Of a DNA stretch of 21,610 nt, positions 19,885-21,610 are shown in pieces. The DNA comes from Pezicula radicicola. Its lineage: Eukaryota > Ascomycota > Leotiomycetes > Helotiales > Dermateaceae. Positions within the stretch are counted from its first letter, which is position 1. Every line of letters begins with the position of its first letter. Where the stretch lies: assembly GCA_003008705.1 (NCBI GenBank), contig PDUO01000136.1, positions 10,888 to 32,497 of the forward strand. Direction: 5' to 3'. The notes under the pieces were generated by a model. It made no database searches and was not told the origin of the DNA. It was given only the letters and a program-made list of their open reading frames with translations. A program made the position numbers and the translations under genes.

Positions 19885-20275
19885 AGGGGGCCAGGGGATA
19901 ACCGGTCACAAAGGACGTGAAAACCGCGATATTCCCGAAACAATAGAGGCTGTGGAAAGATCGATCACGGAGATTCCTGCATCCCTTGACGATCTTCACA
20001 AAGTCGTCATTAACATTCCTTGAGCCCGGCGGAACTCGCCGTCTGCAGCGCGTTTAATAGGAACACTGATGGCGAGATAAGCTTGGAAACGAATTCCGCG
20101 GGACGTCCATCTTCATCTGCTCACTGGGTGCCTCGAGTATCAGGAGCTCGTCTTTGGCCAGATCACTGCTTCAAATCGGAGGACAGGGACAGGCGGCTTC
20201 CAAAGCCCTTGTATTTCTCGAAAACGACGGTGACGCAAGACGCCAGATTGCAACGCAGTTTCCAGGACATTGAAC
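19885..20275 (+). pseudogene. NACHT winged-helix/linker relic
   Basis: After the A tract, IEAVERSITEIPASLDDLHK (frame of the BTB fragment) resembles the LP..LD.LY.R.L..IP segment that follows a NACHT domain. LSPAELAVCSAF in another frame fits the RPLT..EL..A segment, and AASKALVFLENDGDARRQ in the third frame fits the helical linker before ankyrin repeats. At least two frameshifts separate these pieces (near 20020 and 20100-20190), so the region is a decayed gene rather than an exon set. Confidence 0.4.
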
Positions 20276-20653
20276 CTCTATGATGCTCCGAAATATGCCG
20301 CCGAAGGTGGGTTCCATGTTGTAGTTAAGAAGCTACTTGGAAAATCGTCTACGGCCGTGTCCCAAGGGACCGATGACTGCGACCAGACGTCTCCTTAGGC
20401 GATTGACATCAACTCTCAGGTAAAATGCGGCAACATCGAGCTTCATCTGGCCGTGGTTGGGGGCTATTCAGCAGTTGTCGCACTGTTGATCAGCAAAAAA
20501 ACCAAGCTGTGGCTTAAAAACAAGCCCGATTACAACACCCCTCTTCACGCCGCTTGCAAGGCGAACCAAGTCATCACCAGAGACTCAACATTCAGAGCGT
20601 TGTCTCTTGCCTGCGAGATTGGGTATCTCGATTCCGCCATAGCGTTGTTCTAG
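20245..20653 (+). pseudogene. Ankyrin repeat relic
   Basis: One frame reads APKYAAEGGFHVVVKKLLGK, then TAG at 20396-20398, then GNIELHLAVVGGYSAVVALL and NTPLHAAC, finishing at TAG 20651-20653, which is followed at once by TGA. These match the ankyrin consensus (G.T.LH.A...G...VV.LLL). The TAG after TSP is another possible CAG to TAG change. It lies where the ankyrin tail of a NACHT-ANK protein would be, and coding sequence stops where the right AT-rich block begins. Confidence 0.55.
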
Positions 20654-20689
20654 TGACAAAGTGTTGCCCGGCGATCACGTGTTCCCTAT

Positions 20690-21610
20690 ATTGGAACCAT
20701 GGTACCGAATATATCCTTATTTTATCTCTTGTATCATATAAAAATATCTTGTATATATAGAGTAAGCTATATATACTTTATATATCTAAAATAGTCTATT
20801 TTATATAGTATTCAGGCCTTTTATAATACCTCTTACTTTATATATTAAATCTATTAATTAGTTTCTCTTTTAGATAACTAGTACTTATAATTTACTTATT
20901 ATATATATATATAATTTCTACTAGTTCGAAGCTTAATAGTTATAAGTCTAGGTATTTACTAACTATAATTAAAACCTACTAAAATATACTAAAAATAATC
21001 TAAATTAATATCTAAAGATAATAACTCTATTATTTAATTTAAACTTTTAATAAGAATTAATCTATTCTATTATATTCTAGTCCTAAAAGTAACTTATTAT
21101 TTTAAAATAATATTAAATTAATAAATTAATATTAAAACTAATTATTTAAGTTATTTATAATTAGATTTATATTAAACTAATTTAAACTATTTAAAATTAA
21201 TATTTAAATATTAAATAAAGTTTTAAAATAAGTTTAATATATCTAATAAATTATCTAATACTATTAAAACTATAGTAATTTTAAATATATTAAAAGACTA
21301 AGATTTATAGTTTTAAATTATTATTTTAATAGTTTATAAAATCTTATATAAAGTTTAATTATATATTAATCTAGATTTAGATTTAGAACTCTAGATTTTA
21401 TTTATTCTAAATTAACTTAATATACTTAAAATCTTAATCTAAATAAGACTAATAAGAATTACTATATTAGAATAAAATAAACTATAAAAGAATACTCTAG
21501 ATATCTTTAAATTATTAGAGAATTAATAGAAATAATAGATTCTTTAATATAATAAAATAAATATTAATATTAAAGTTATTTCTAACTTTATATAAATAAT
21601 AATTTTATAA
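20690..21610. other. AT-rich, RIP-like block (right flank)
   Basis: Composition changes sharply just after the ankyrin relic to nearly pure A/T with frequent TpA and stops in all frames. No gene or clear tandem array is visible. It mirrors the left block and continues past the window edge. Confidence 0.8.

Overview
The window is nuclear DNA of a filamentous ascomycete (Pezizomycotina-type). The evidence is a multidomain type I highly reducing polyketide synthase (HR-PKS) split by short (47-66 bp) GT..AG introns, NACHT/ankyrin and BTB relics, and extremely AT-rich, TpA-rich flanks of the kind left by repeat-induced point mutation (RIP). The species cannot be named from the sequence.

Layout. 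1-2728 is an AT-rich, gene-poor block with several tandem arrays. 2729-3151 is a decayed reading frame of unknown family. 3544-12646 (minus) is an HR-PKS with domain order KS-AT-DH-(degenerate MT)-ER-KR-ACP and a C-terminal carnitine-acyltransferase-like (cAT) domain. 12647-13426 is its upstream region. 13427-14174 (minus) is a phytanoyl-CoA-dioxygenase-family (PhyH) gene whose 5' end I cannot find. 14446-15631 (plus) is an aldo/keto reductase of the AKR7/aflatoxin-aldehyde-reductase type. 16144-17701 (minus) is an alanine-aminotransferase-like PLP enzyme. 17702-19011 holds no gene but has a perfect 22-bp palindrome and a pair of hairpins. 19012-20653 is a mosaic relic of a NACHT NTPase, a BTB domain and ankyrin repeats. 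From about 20690 to the end the sequence is again an AT-rich block.

The PKS, dioxygenase, reductase and aminotransferase look like one secondary-metabolite cluster: an assembly line with a built-in acyltransferase for product release, plus an oxygenase, a reductase and an amination enzyme. As given, every member is broken. The PKS carries four in-frame stops at likely glutamine codons (CAG/CAA to TAG/TAA) and a small frameshifting deletion between AT and DH. The reductase has two in-frame TAGs. The dioxygenase has a one-base frameshift and a probable TAA. The aminotransferase has two one-base shifts and a short deletion. The nonsense changes fit C-to-T at CpA (or its complement), the RIP signature, and the cluster sits between two RIP-like AT-rich blocks. 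My reading is a recently dead PKS-cAT cluster degraded by RIP leaking from its flanks, followed by small indels. Assembly error for the one-base indels cannot be excluded.
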